From NCBI RefSeq assembly GCF_036621415.1, contig NZ_CP030941.1:4090001-4154000 (forward strand): a stretch of DNA of 64,000 nt, in the 5' to 3' direction. The DNA comes from Nitratireductor thuwali (GTDB lineage Bacteria > Pseudomonadota > Alphaproteobacteria > Rhizobiales > Rhizobiaceae). The position numbers and the translations under genes are program-made. How positions within the stretch are numbered: the first letter of the stretch is position 1; the number at the start of each line of letters is the position of its first letter. This document shows, piece after piece, positions 32,490-41,464 of the stretch. The notes under the pieces were generated by a model. It saw nothing but the letters and a program-made list of their open reading frames with translations. It made no database searches and had not been told where the DNA came from.

Positions 32490-32948
32490 GTGGCCGACAA
32501 GAACGAACAGAAGAAGACAGAACGGCTTCACATGCTGATATCGCCGGCGGAGATTGATGCGATCGACGACTGGCGCTTCCGGAATAAGATTGGCACCCGC
32601 GCGGAAGCGGTGCGGCGTTTGTGTCAAATCAGCTTGGAAGCCGAGACCGCAGCCAACCGGTCATCCGAATTGGCGACATCGATACTTCGCTCTTTCAACC
32701 GCTCGATGAAGAAGCTTGATGAGAATACGGGCGAGCCGCCGGAGGAAGTGCTCGACATCTTTGAATCGTGGATGGATGAGCTTCTTCCGATGGTACTGGA
32801 GCTAGCCGCTTCGAGTGAAACAGTCGCAGAGATATTCGACGCTCTTAGGAGCGGAGATAGCCTTACGGAAGCTCTCAAGAGGGTTAACGACAAGAAGGCC
32901 GACCTGGAGAAAGCTCGGCGTCATATCGAAAGGTTTGGCGGTAGATGA
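32490..32948 (+). CDS. Ribbon-helix-helix regulator beside integrase
   Basis: A 152-residue protein starting from GTG at 32490. Residues 12-50 have the Arc/MetJ-type pattern KTERLHMLISPAEIDAIDDW, then FRNKIGTRAEAVRRLCQIS (strand then two helices). The C-terminal 90 residues are helical (ESWMDELLPMVLELAA). The stop overlaps the integrase ATG as ATGA, so both are one transcript. It most likely binds the TGCGCAT pairs upstream. Because no CI-type repressor is visible, it is the best candidate for the lysogeny regulator. Confidence 0.75.
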   Translation: MADKNEQKKTERLHMLISPAEIDAIDDWRFRNKIGTRAEAVRRLCQISLEAETAANRSSELATSILRSFNRSMKKLDENTGEPPEEVLDIFESWMDELLPMVLELAASSETVAEIFDALRSGDSLTEALKRVNDKKADLEKARRHIERFGGR

Positions 32949-34099
32949 AAGGCCATATCCGCGAGCGCAGCCCTGGCAAGTGGGCAATCATCCTCGATCT
33001 GTACGATGATGCAGGGAAGCGCCGCCGCAAGTGGCACAGCTTCGCCGGTACCAAGCGCCAGGCGCAGGAAGAATGTTCCCGGCTCATCACGGCCCTGAAG
33101 TCCGGCAACTATATTGAACCAACCAGGCAGTCGGTGACGGAATTCCTCGACGAGTGGCTGAAATTCATGAAGCCGTCCGTGTCCCTGAAAACCCATGAGC
33201 GTTATGCGGAAATACTGCAGAAGGGAGTTGCGCCGCTCCTGGGCGACGTGACGCTGGCGAAGCTGAAAACCGATCGGATCGACGGGGCGTTATCGAAAGC
33301 GCTCACAGAGGGCCGTAGGGACGGCAAGGGAGGCCTTTCGCCCAGAACGGTCCACCACATGCGCCGGGTGCTCATCAAGGCTCTGGATCAGGCTGTGACG
33401 TGGGAAAGGCTGGTAAAGAACCCTGCGACCGCGACAACGCCGCCTAAGGTCGAGCGCAAGAAGATGCTGGCCTATGATACTGCACAGACCGCCGAGCTTC
33501 TGGAAGCTATCCGCCAAACGCGCATGTACATCCCTACCCTGCTTGCCGTCATGTGCGGTTTGCGCCGTGGTGAGATTCTCGCCCTGCGCTGGAGGCACGT
33601 CGAGCTTGGCGACAATCGGCGCCAGTTGTCAGTGGTCGAGAGCGCCGAGCAGACGAAGGATGGCGTCCGATATAAGGAACCAAAGTCGGGCCGCGCCCGC
33701 ACAGTATCACTGTCCTCGACCGTCATCTCCGAGTTGAAGGCGCATCGCGCCCGGCAGGCGGAGGAACAGCTTCGACTTGGCATCCGCCTCGATGATGATG
33801 GCTTTGTGGTCGCGCAGTACGACGGGAGACCAATCCAACCCCGCTCGCTCACGCACGAATGGGTGCGGATCATCGGAAAGACTTCCCTGCCCCGCATCCG
33901 CTTCCACGATTTGCGCCATACCCATGCCTCGCAGATGCTGGCGGCTGGCGTTCACCCGAAGGTGGCTAGCGAGCGTCTCGGCCACTCTACTATCGGGATC
34001 ACGCTCGATCTATATTCCCATGTCATGCCGGGAATGCAGGCAGATGCCGCGGAACAGGTTGACGCTGCGATCAGGAGCGCGGTAAAGCCGAGGCCGTAA
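32945..34099 (+). CDS. Tyrosine-type phage integrase
   Basis: A 384-residue site-specific recombinase. An Arm-type N-terminal DNA-binding domain (1-60) and SAM-like core-binding domain (62-165) precede the catalytic domain. Key residues are Arg 207 in GLRRGE, Lys 247, His 321 and Arg 324 in HDLRH, His 347 in LGHSTI and the nucleophile Tyr 357 in DLYSHV. All are in place, so the enzyme should be active. It lies at the right end of the prophage, 80 bp from tRNA-Ser. Confidence 0.95.
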   Translation: MKGHIRERSPGKWAIILDLYDDAGKRRRKWHSFAGTKRQAQEECSRLITALKSGNYIEPTRQSVTEFLDEWLKFMKPSVSLKTHERYAEILQKGVAPLLGDVTLAKLKTDRIDGALSKALTEGRRDGKGGLSPRTVHHMRRVLIKALDQAVTWERLVKNPATATTPPKVERKKMLAYDTAQTAELLEAIRQTRMYIPTLLAVMCGLRRGEILALRWRHVELGDNRRQLSVVESAEQTKDGVRYKEPKSGRARTVSLSSTVISELKAHRARQAEEQLRLGIRLDDDGFVVAQYDGRPIQPRSLTHEWVRIIGKTSLPRIRFHDLRHTHASQMLAAGVHPKVASERLGHSTIGITLDLYSHVMPGMQADAAEQVDAAIRSAVKPRP

Positions 34100-34178
34100 A
34101 TTGCGTTCGGTAGCAAAATGGTAGCAATGGCGAAATTCCGCACCGCCGTAAACCAGAAACGCTAACGAAATCAATGCT

Positions 34179-34268
34179 GGAGGGATGGCCGAGCGGTTTA
34201 AGGCACCGGTCTTGAAAACCGGCGTGGGTGCAAGCCCACCGTGGGTTCGAATCCCACTCCCTCCGCCA
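34179..34268 (+). tRNA. tRNA-Ser(TGA)
   Basis: The DNA folds as a complete tRNA-Ser with long variable arm. Acceptor GGAGGGA (34179-34185) pairs with TCCCTCC (34258-34264), then discriminator G and encoded CCA (34266-34268). The anticodon stem CCGGT/ACCGG (34206-34210 and 34218-34222) encloses CTTGAAA, giving anticodon TGA (34213-34215). The T loop is TTCGAAT. The 165 bp following hold no gene, and the next gene is on the other strand. Confidence 0.96.
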
Positions 34269-34433
34269 AGCACCGCCCGATTGCCCTTTATGGCGCGATA
34301 TTGCCGCCGGTCTCCGCCTGCCAATCGGCATAGCGAACGGCCGGTGCGACGCTACAGCCCGATATATATCGAGGATCAGCGACGGCTGCTATCGGCCCCT
34401 AAGCAGCCCTTTCCGTGAGGACGCACGTCTCCC

Positions 34434-34937
34434 TCATCCGCTACGCAAGTTGATTTCCCTCACAGATTTGCCGCCATCGATGAAGAGCCGGCCGTTTGGC
34501 TTCAAGGCAGACTTGATGCGCATCAGCGCCTGTCGGCCGGCTTCTGGATGCCGCCCATCGAGCACCCCGACCCGCATAGCAAATGCCATGTCAAAGAGAT
34601 CATCGCTTGCGCTCAACTCAAAATCTTCGATTGCGGCATGCCTGAAATTGAGATGACCCGACGCTATCTCGCTCGCCGATCCTGCTCGCGCCAGCCTGAT
34701 CGCCTTTTCCGAACGGTCGATTGCCAGAATGAACCCGTTCCCAATGCGCCGAGCTACCTCACGAGCAGCCACGCCGGGACCGCATCCGATCTCCAGTACA
34801 CGGAGACCGTCCTTTAGTGGAAGAGCCGCAACAAACCCAGCAATCCGTAGTGAAACGCCAGTAGCCATGATATGAGCAAGTGTACGGAAATCACGACCCA
34901 TTGCCAGCGTGAGGTAACTTCCGCAATTCACTCCCAT
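34434..34937 (-). CDS. SAM-dependent methyltransferase
   Basis: A class I methyltransferase with the glycine loop VLEIGCGPGVAAREVARRIG and an acidic SAM-binding end ILAIDRSEKAI. Residues 131-160 (ALMRIKSALKPNGRLFIDGG) are the usual post-catalytic strand. The start is uncertain: ATG at 34935-34937 gives 167 residues, while in-frame ATGs exist upstream (to 35177) and downstream (34899-34901, 34866-34868), and none has a strong ribosome site. The substrate is not predictable. It lies just inside the chromosome beyond the tRNA. Confidence 0.75.
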   Translation of the reverse strand: MGVNCGSYLTLAMGRDFRTLAHIMATGVSLRIAGFVAALPLKDGLRVLEIGCGPGVAAREVARRIGNGFILAIDRSEKAIRLARAGSASEIASGHLNFRHAAIEDFELSASDDLFDMAFAMRVGVLDGRHPEAGRQALMRIKSALKPNGRLFIDGGKSVREINLRSG

Positions 34938-35097
34938 TGTCGCCGTTCGCTCGTGCCTCAGTTTTAAAAGGGGGCTACGGCGTAGACGTGGTTCACCGCT
35001 TCGTCGTCTTCGGCCGCCAGCTACGAACGGCCACAATATGATGCTGGGTTGGCTCATGCTCAGCCTCTGAAGGGCCGCGTCGAGCCGGTTGGCGGGG

Positions 35098-36957
<1,860 letters not shown>

Positions 36958-37082
36958 GTCCCCTCCCCGACCCGATCCGCCGATGAGGCGCGTTCGGCAT
37001 TGGTTGCCACGGTTGGGACGAAGGTCGGCGAACTGCGCTGGCTCCGAAGCTCAGGCGCAAAAGGCCTGGGCGCTGCGAAGCT

Positions 37083-37103
37083 GGCCCGGCACGGGGCCGG
37101 GCC
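37083..37103 (-). other. GC-rich hairpin between SPW and ftsH genes
   Basis: GGCCCGGC at 37083-37090 and GCCGGGCC at 37096-37103 give a perfect 8-bp stem with a 5-base loop. It is transcribed on the minus strand inside the operon. There is no T tract after it, so it is more likely an attenuator or mRNA-stability element than a strong terminator. Confidence 0.6.
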
Positions 37104-37113
37104 GGCTATAGCG

Positions 37114-37479
37114 TCACGCCGTCGAAAACGACCGGCCGCTGTCGAGCCACAGGCTGATCGCCGCCAGAACGGCGACGACGAGGCCGGCAATCACATGGAC
37201 CCACATCGCGCTCGCGATGGCCGAGAAGCCGATGACCCAGGGCGCGATAACGGCCCAAAGGCCGAGCACGACATTGGCCCATTCTTCAAGCTGATGGAAC
37301 GCCAAAAGCGCGGCAAGCGCGATCAGAGTCACGGCAGCGCCGACGATCCAGGCATTCCATGCGGCATGGGTTTCGGCCGTATAGCCCAGATACCAGGGCG
37401 ACAGCAGAAGACCGAGACCGGCGACGATATTGGCGATATCGAAAGCCGTCCGGTTATCGGAAGACAGAGACTTCAACAT
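37114..37479 (-). CDS. SPW-repeat membrane protein
   Basis: A 121-residue protein with four hydrophobic helices and the signature SPW/APW turns: LLLSPWYLGYTA near residues 24-35 and VIAPWVIGFSA near 78-88. Such proteins are found in stress islands, often beside Hsp20 or FtsH, and resemble HdeD-like membrane proteins. The ATG at 37477-37479 has a very good AAGGAGG. It starts 33 bp after the omega-like gene. Its stress role is inferred from neighbours. Confidence 0.85.
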   Translation of the reverse strand: MLKSLSSDNRTAFDIANIVAGLGLLLSPWYLGYTAETHAAWNAWIVGAAVTLIALAALLAFHQLEEWANVVLGLWAVIAPWVIGFSAIASAMWVHVIAGLVVAVLAAISLWLDSGRSFSTA

Positions 37480-37512
37480 CGTTCATTCCTCCTTGTCGGG
37501 TCGGTTGCGTCA

Positions 37513-37833
37513 TCAGTGAGCCGTCTCCCGCGGACGGGAGGCGGGTGCGGCGGCGGCGCTTCCAGAACCGCCGTCGCGAAGCCTGGAATCCGGATCGGGA
37601 GGAGGAATGGAACGCCATCCGCCCGCTCCGGGAAGAAACGGTGCAAGTTCGTCCTGTGTGAACGCGCCCGCTGCGATCTCACGCAGCGCAAGATCGCTCA
37701 CGCCGCCGTCGTCGATATCGAGCCTCGGCTCGGCGCCCTGGCTGAGAGCGCGGCTGCGCGCGGCGGCGGCAAGCGTCAGCGCGAACGGGTTCGGCAGAAC
37801 CCTTGCGCAATCGAAGATGACATGCGGATCCAT
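37513..37833 (-). CDS. RNA polymerase omega (RpoZ) paralogue
   Basis: A 106-residue protein. Residues 3-62 follow the omega-subunit pattern: DC near residue 8-9, PNPFALTLAAAARSR, then LSQGAEPRLD and DLALREIAAGAFTQDEL. In true alphaproteobacterial omega these are DCxxKVxNRFELVLLAxxRAR, ISQGAP and VALREIADE. Omega supports the RNA polymerase beta' subunit and, in other bacteria, affects ppGpp response. The C-terminus is Pro/Ala-rich and not conserved. The main rpoZ is normally elsewhere (near spoT), so this is a second copy. It is 9 bp after the NDUFS4-like gene. Confidence 0.75.
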   Translation of the reverse strand: MDPHVIFDCARVLPNPFALTLAAAARSRALSQGAEPRLDIDDGGVSDLALREIAAGAFTQDELAPFLPGAGGWRSIPPPDPDSRLRDGGSGSAAAAPASRPRETAH

Positions 37834-37842
37834 CGCTGCACC

Positions 37843-38604
37843 TCACGCCGCCTTTGCTGCGCCCGAACCGTTCCGGTCGGCCGCGACCTCTCGTTCGAGC
37901 GCGAGCAGCGCCTGTTCCACCTCGTCGAGGCGCGACGGCCGGTTGTTTTCAGGCATGCCCTCGTTGGTGGCCTGGTCGATCAGGTACTCCGTCCACGCCC
38001 AGTTCATCAGGATCGAGCGCTTGGCCTCCAGCGTCAGCGACGGATCACGGACCACGCCCATGGGTGTTGCCCAGCGTTCCGGACCGGACGGGTCGTTGCG
38101 GTTCGCCGCGCCGTCGAGTGCGCGCCCGTAGCTTTCCTGAAGGGCGGCAAGCCCGAGCCGGCCGAGCGTGGCGTCGGAGAAGATTTGCGCTGCCCTTCTG
38201 CCGGATGCGGGCCTCTCACCGGCCCGCCGGCTGCGGCCATTGCCCGTCTGCCCGGCCGGTGCCTGAACGACATAGGTCAGGCCCTGCCGCTCGGCGTAGC
38301 CGATGGCCGATTCCAGTGTCGGAAAGCCGAGCTCGACCTGGACCAGCGTGTCGCCGCTGCCCGTATAGCCCATAAGGGGCTCGATGAAGGGCGCGGTGCG
38401 CCGCTCGAAGGTGAGACGCCAGCCCTTCGTGCGGGCCTTGCCGGAGGTCGTCACCGAGCGGGATGGCTTGTAGATGCGCGCGACAGCGTCGTCCGGGAAG
38501 ATCGAACTTCCCATCGAAAGAGGGCTGCGCCGATTGTCGTTCGAGGGCCAGTTCGGCCGAACCCGCGTTTTCGTCGTTTCCTCTACCTGCCGTACAATCT
38601 CCAT
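37843..38604 (-). CDS. NDUFS4-like complex I domain fused to a second domain
   Basis: A 253-residue protein. Residues 37-115 follow the pattern of the ETC complex I NDUFS4 accessory subunit (VARIYKPSRSVTTSGKA, then WRLTFERRTAPFIEPLMGY, then PTLESAIGYAERQGLTYVV). Residues 185-250 are a separate helical domain (PSLTLEAKRSILMNWAWTEY, then RLDEVEQALLALER) common in alphaproteobacterial stress proteins. A Gly/Arg linker joins them. The start has a GGAGGG site. Normal NDUFS4-like proteins of these bacteria are about 100 residues, so this is a fusion. It may bind Complex I under stress, which is inference. Confidence 0.75.
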   Translation of the reverse strand: MEIVRQVEETTKTRVRPNWPSNDNRRSPLSMGSSIFPDDAVARIYKPSRSVTTSGKARTKGWRLTFERRTAPFIEPLMGYTGSGDTLVQVELGFPTLESAIGYAERQGLTYVVQAPAGQTGNGRSRRAGERPASGRRAAQIFSDATLGRLGLAALQESYGRALDGAANRNDPSGPERWATPMGVVRDPSLTLEAKRSILMNWAWTEYLIDQATNEGMPENNRPSRLDEVEQALLALEREVAADRNGSGAAKAA

Positions 38605-38636
38605 CGTTCATCCCTCCCTGTCTGGCGAAGGATGCC

Positions 38637-38667
38637 GCCGGCGGCGGCCGAACGGCCCGCCGCCGGC
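38637..38667 (-). other. GC-rich hairpin between Hsp20 and NDUFS4-like genes
   Basis: GCCGGCGGC (38637-38645) pairs with GCCGCCGGC (38659-38667), with an inner GGCC/GGCC stem and a GAAC loop on the + strand. One bulged C lies on the right arm. Very stable; no T tract follows on the minus strand. Perhaps separates expression levels of the upstream and downstream genes. Confidence 0.6.
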
Positions 38668-38679
38668 GCCTGCCATGCG

Positions 38680-39189
38680 TCAGCTCTTGATGGCGATGCG
38701 CTTGACCTTCGACTGCGCTTTCTCGCTCTTGGGCAAAGTCACGGTGAGAACGCCGTTCTTGAAGTGCGCATCGACCTTGTCTTCCTCAACCTCATAGCCG
38801 AGGGGGATGCGCCGCTCGAAGCGGCCATAGAAGCGCTCGGAGAACTGGCGGTTCCCGTCCTCCGTTTCGGAGCGCTTCTCGCCCTTCAACGTCAGCACAC
38901 CGTCGTTGAGCAGGACCTCTACATCCTTCTCCTCGAGCCCGGGCACCTCGGCCGTCACCTTGATCTCCTTCTCGCCGTCGGAGATTTCGACGCTCGGCCA
39001 GCCGCCGCCGAAAGCGGAGACGCCGCCGAAGGACGGCAGGCTGGAACCGAAGTCGCGAAAGACGTCGTCGAACAGCCGGTTGACCTCGCGATGCAGAGAC
39101 AGGAACGGATCACGCTCGCCATCGCGGAAGACGCTCGGAAGCTGGTTGCCGTTGTTTCGGCTCCACGGAATCAAATCACGGACATTCAT
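38680..39189 (-). CDS. Hsp20 small heat-shock protein
   Basis: A 169-residue small heat-shock protein. An N-terminal arm rich in Phe (FRDFGSSLPSFGGVSAFGG) is followed by an alpha-crystallin domain (about 70-155) with TAEVPGLEEKDVEVLL, KGEKRSETEDG and the family motif FKNGVLTVTLPKSE. The ATG at 39187-39189 has AAGGAG just upstream, chosen over an earlier in-frame start. It follows the other Hsp20 by 97 bp. It is a holdase that keeps unfolded proteins soluble. Confidence 0.94.
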   Translation of the reverse strand: MNVRDLIPWSRNNGNQLPSVFRDGERDPFLSLHREVNRLFDDVFRDFGSSLPSFGGVSAFGGGWPSVEISDGEKEIKVTAEVPGLEEKDVEVLLNDGVLTLKGEKRSETEDGNRQFSERFYGRFERRIPLGYEVEEDKVDAHFKNGVLTVTLPKSEKAQSKVKRIAIKS

Positions 39190-39236
39190 TGTTTCACTCC
39201 TTTCCGTTCGTTGGATCGACAAAGCTTTCCATCGGC

Positions 39237-39255
39237 GCCGGACGCACCGTCCGGC
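39237..39255 (-). other. Hairpin between the two Hsp20 genes
   Basis: GCCGGAC (39237-39243) pairs with GTCCGGC (39249-39255) around a 5-base loop. A smaller one, TTGTGC-GAA-GCACAA, lies at 39259-39273. Both are within the operon transcript. No T tract follows. Confidence 0.65.
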
Positions 39256-39286
39256 ACCTTGTGCGAAGCACAATGAGGGAAACGCC

Positions 39287-39763
39287 TTAGGCGGCCTGCT
39301 TCGCGGTCTCGCTCTGCCTCGACTCGACCTTGGGCAACGCCTCGCCGGCCTCGATCTCGATGCGGCGCGGCTTCATCTCTTCAGGAACCTCTCGCCTGAG
39401 ATCGATCGTCAGCAGACCGTTGACGAGGCTCGCGCCCACGACCTTCACATGGTCGGCCAGTTCAAACCGACGCTGGAAGGCCCGTCCGGCGATGCCGCGA
39501 TGCAGATACTGACCGTTGTCCTCGCCAGCCTTCTGACCGGACACGATGAGCATGTTCTGCTCTTGGGTGATGGTCAGCTCGTCCTGGCTGAAGCCGGCCA
39601 CCGCCATGGTGATGCGGTAGTCGTCCTCGCCAAGCTTAGCGATGTCGTAGGGAGGCCAGTTGTCGATGGTCTCGACGCGGCTCGCGGCTTCGAGCGCGTT
39701 CAGCATTCGGTCGAAGCCGATGCTCGACCGGAATAGGGGAGTGAAATCGATGGTGGTTCTCAT
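39287..39763 (-). CDS. Hsp20 small heat-shock protein, IbpA-like, ROSE-controlled
   Basis: A 158-residue small heat-shock protein of the IbpA type: MRTTIDFTPLFRSSIGFDRM, then IDNWPPYDIAKLGEDDYRI, then MAVAGFSQDELTITQEQNML and AFQRRFELADHVKVVGASLV, with the closing LTIDLRREVPEEMKPRRIEI. The start at 39761-39763 has an AAGGAGG site that is buried in a predicted hairpin. It is the first gene of the stress operon, behind an RpoH-like promoter, and so is expected to respond most quickly to heat. Confidence 0.94.
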   Translation of the reverse strand: MRTTIDFTPLFRSSIGFDRMLNALEAASRVETIDNWPPYDIAKLGEDDYRITMAVAGFSQDELTITQEQNMLIVSGQKAGEDNGQYLHRGIAGRAFQRRFELADHVKVVGASLVNGLLTIDLRREVPEEMKPRRIEIEAGEALPKVESRQSETAKQAA

Positions 39764-39765
39764 AG

Positions 39766-39863
39766 CCACATCCTCCTTTGAGCAACATGGGTACAAGTCC
39801 TTCCGTCGGGCGAATGCTCCGGCATCCGCCCGACATGCCGGCCCCGAAATGGGCATCCGGCAA
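39766..39863 (-). promoter_or_regulatory. ROSE-type RNA thermometer upstream of hsp20
   Basis: The minus-strand leader folds so that CCATGTTGCTC pairs with GGAGGATGTGG around an AAAG loop (39766-39790), with one bulged G. This hides the AAGGAGG site, and the UUGCU opposite the Shine-Dalgarno with a bulged G is the mark of ROSE elements in rhizobial hsp20 leaders. Upstream, GTCGGGCG...CGCCCGAC (39805-39834) makes a long stable hairpin of 13 bp, also as in ROSE. Heat should open the weak hairpin and allow translation. Confidence 0.85.
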
Positions 39864-39869
39864 GCAACG

Positions 39870-39897
39870 ATTTAGTTCGGTCTTTTGGTTGTTCAAG
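39870..39897 (-). promoter_or_regulatory. Predicted RpoH (sigma-32) promoter for the stress operon
   Basis: CTTGAA (39892-39897 on the minus strand) and CTAAAT (39870-39875) are separated by 16 bases. The first is a good RpoH -35 match; the -10 is only partly like the alphaproteobacterial RpoH box. The distance gives a leader of about 100 nt, fitting the ROSE element that follows. Confidence 0.55.
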
Positions 39898-40108
39898 AGG
39901 CCGCTGCCTGGCGGATGCCCATTTTGATCCGGACGGTCCGGCCACGGGCGCTCAAGCGTCGGCAGCGTTGACGGCGGCGCATTGGGATGTCATCTCTGCC
40001 CCGCCCCTGCTCGGCTTCCGGGGTGGCTGCGAAGGCGCCTATTGCCGCCTTCGATCCGCGTGCTATGACAGTCGCGCAACTTCTTCTCGCTTCTCCAGGA
40101 CAACGCTC

Positions 40109-40432
40109 ATGAAACTGCCTTGCAGGATGGCGCTCGCCGCAGCCACCTTCTCCGTTCTTGCCGCTCCCGCGTCTGCCGAAGACCTCGTGTTCATGCTTAC
40201 GAACGAAACCGGCGCAAACCTGATTGAATTCTATGCCTCGCCCTCGAACGTTGACAGTTGGGAAGAAGACATCCTCGGCGTCGACGTTCTCGGCAGCGGC
40301 GAAAGCGCTCGCGTTACGATCGCAGACGGCCGCGAGCAATGCGAATACGACCTCCTGATGAAGTTCGATGACAATGATGTTCTCGAGGACACAACCGACC
40401 TCTGCGACACCGGAAGCTATACCATCGAATAG
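40109..40432 (+). CDS. Secreted small protein of rhizobial type
   Basis: A 107-residue protein with a signal peptide (MKLPCRMALAAATFSVLAAP, cleavage after ASA). The mature part is beta-rich (FMLTNETGANLIEFYASPS, then EEDILGVDVLGSGESARVT, then LLMKFDDNDVLEDTTDLCDT). Two Cys residues flank it, which may form a disulfide. The ATG follows AGGA. This is a conserved hypothetical family of rhizobia; role unknown. It is divergent from the hsp20 operon, with 345 bp between them holding that operon's promoter and leader. Confidence 0.78.
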   Translation: MKLPCRMALAAATFSVLAAPASAEDLVFMLTNETGANLIEFYASPSNVDSWEEDILGVDVLGSGESARVTIADGREQCEYDLLMKFDDNDVLEDTTDLCDTGSYTIE

Positions 40433-40474
40433 TCGAAAACGCTGCCAGGCTGGCACGATTGTGCCAAAGCGCAG

Positions 40475-41356
40475 CTACAGCCGAGCCGGCCTGTGCACCA
40501 CGATCCCTGCCATCACCAGCGCAATGCCCAGCAGGTCCCGCAACGTCGGTACTTGCGCCAGGACGATCGCGGCGATTACCGTGGCAGTGGCTGGAAGCAG
40601 TGCAAGCAGCAGCGCGAACGAGGCGCGCGGCAGGCGCGACATGGCGAGCTGGTCACACACATAGGGAACGACCGACGAGCAAATGCCGACGCCGATCCCC
40701 GCGGCCACCAAAGTGAAGGATCTGAAGGCACGCGCCGCCTCAATGAAGCCGATGGGCATCAGGATCGCGAATGCAATCGCCATGGCCGCGCCTAGCCGTT
40801 CCACGCCCCCGCTGGCCCCGTCCTCGGCTGCTCTGTGGCCGAGGACGATATAGCAGACGAAGAGCGCGGCGTTCAGCGCCGCCCAGAAGAGGCCGTGCGG
40901 GTCGGTCGCCCACTTTACGTCGATAAGAACAAAGACGCCGGCGATGGCCAGGGCCAGGGCGCAAGCGTTTCTGGCCGTCCGTAAACCATAAGCGGCGACG
41001 CCAATCGTGCCGACGAACTCCATCGCTGCGACGAGGCTCATCGGCAGCCTGTCGAGCGCAAGATAGAAGGACGTGTTCATCACGGCCAGACACGCCCCCA
41101 GCCCGATCAGGAGCAGCCGCCCTCGCCCGTTCGCTTTCCGGATGGTGCGCCAGGGCCTGGTGAGCGGCGCGAAGACGAGCGCCGCGGATGCAACGCGAAA
41201 CCACGCCACCCCAAGCACGCCGATCGCCGGAAACAGCAGAACCGCAAATGAAGGCCCGAGATAGTGAAAAACCGCGCTGACGCCGAACCACGCTTGGGCC
41301 GGTACCGTTTCGGCTGCGCGGCTGAAGCCGGTGGCCCTGACGATGTCTGTCGGCAT
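40475..41356 (-). CDS. EamA-family transporter, RhtA-like
   Basis: A 293-residue inner-membrane exporter with ten hydrophobic helices in two EamA halves. The pattern matches the RhtA threonine/homoserine exporter type (SSVVPYVCDQLAMSRLPRAS near 232-251). It is divergent from an Lrp/AsnC-type regulator, a common pairing for amino-acid exporters. Substrate is inferred from this pairing. Confidence 0.88.
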   Translation of the reverse strand: MPTDIVRATGFSRAAETVPAQAWFGVSAVFHYLGPSFAVLLFPAIGVLGVAWFRVASAALVFAPLTRPWRTIRKANGRGRLLLIGLGACLAVMNTSFYLALDRLPMSLVAAMEFVGTIGVAAYGLRTARNACALALAIAGVFVLIDVKWATDPHGLFWAALNAALFVCYIVLGHRAAEDGASGGVERLGAAMAIAFAILMPIGFIEAARAFRSFTLVAAGIGVGICSSVVPYVCDQLAMSRLPRASFALLLALLPATATVIAAIVLAQVPTLRDLLGIALVMAGIVVHRPARL

Positions 41357-41370
41357 GCCTCGCTCCCTTC

Positions 41371-41389
41371 AATATTTTTGCAATATGAA
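41371..41389. promoter_or_regulatory. AT-rich dyad between eamA and lrp genes
   Basis: AATATTTTTGCAATAT (41371-41386) is an imperfect inverted repeat with ATATT and AATAT arms, just before the eamA start. AsnC/Lrp proteins bind such AT-rich dyads, so this may be the operator for the neighbouring regulator. Confidence 0.45.
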
Positions 41390-41464
41390 GGGTCGTCGGC
41401 GGGGGATATATGGTAGTGTCGCTCCGATTAACGGATTTTTTCTAGTGTTTCGAAGGTTATTGAG

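Larger units (their letters stand above)
1..34178. mobile_element. Temperate siphovirus-type prophage, left end outside the window
   Basis: A continuous set of phage modules (integrase, early genes, replication, terminase, HK97 head, long non-contractile tail, endolysin) fills this span. The endolysin gene runs off base 1, so attL is not visible. The right boundary lies between the integrase stop (34099) and tRNA-Ser (34179); no duplicated attachment core could be identified because the other end is missing. A 618-residue tape measure with no sheath or baseplate genes indicates a siphovirus. An IS21 element in the prohead protease and a frameshifted tail fibre suggest the prophage is no longer fully functional. 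Confidence 0.93.

Noticed and set aside
32490..32948. Antitoxin of a toxin-antitoxin pair
   Set aside because: The ribbon-helix-helix protein is followed directly by the integrase rather than a toxin, and the protein is longer than usual antitoxins.
34179..34268. A tRNA 3' end serving as attachment core within the window
   Set aside because: No second copy of any tRNA-Ser segment was seen in the prophage part of the window, and the prophage lies on the tRNA 5' side.
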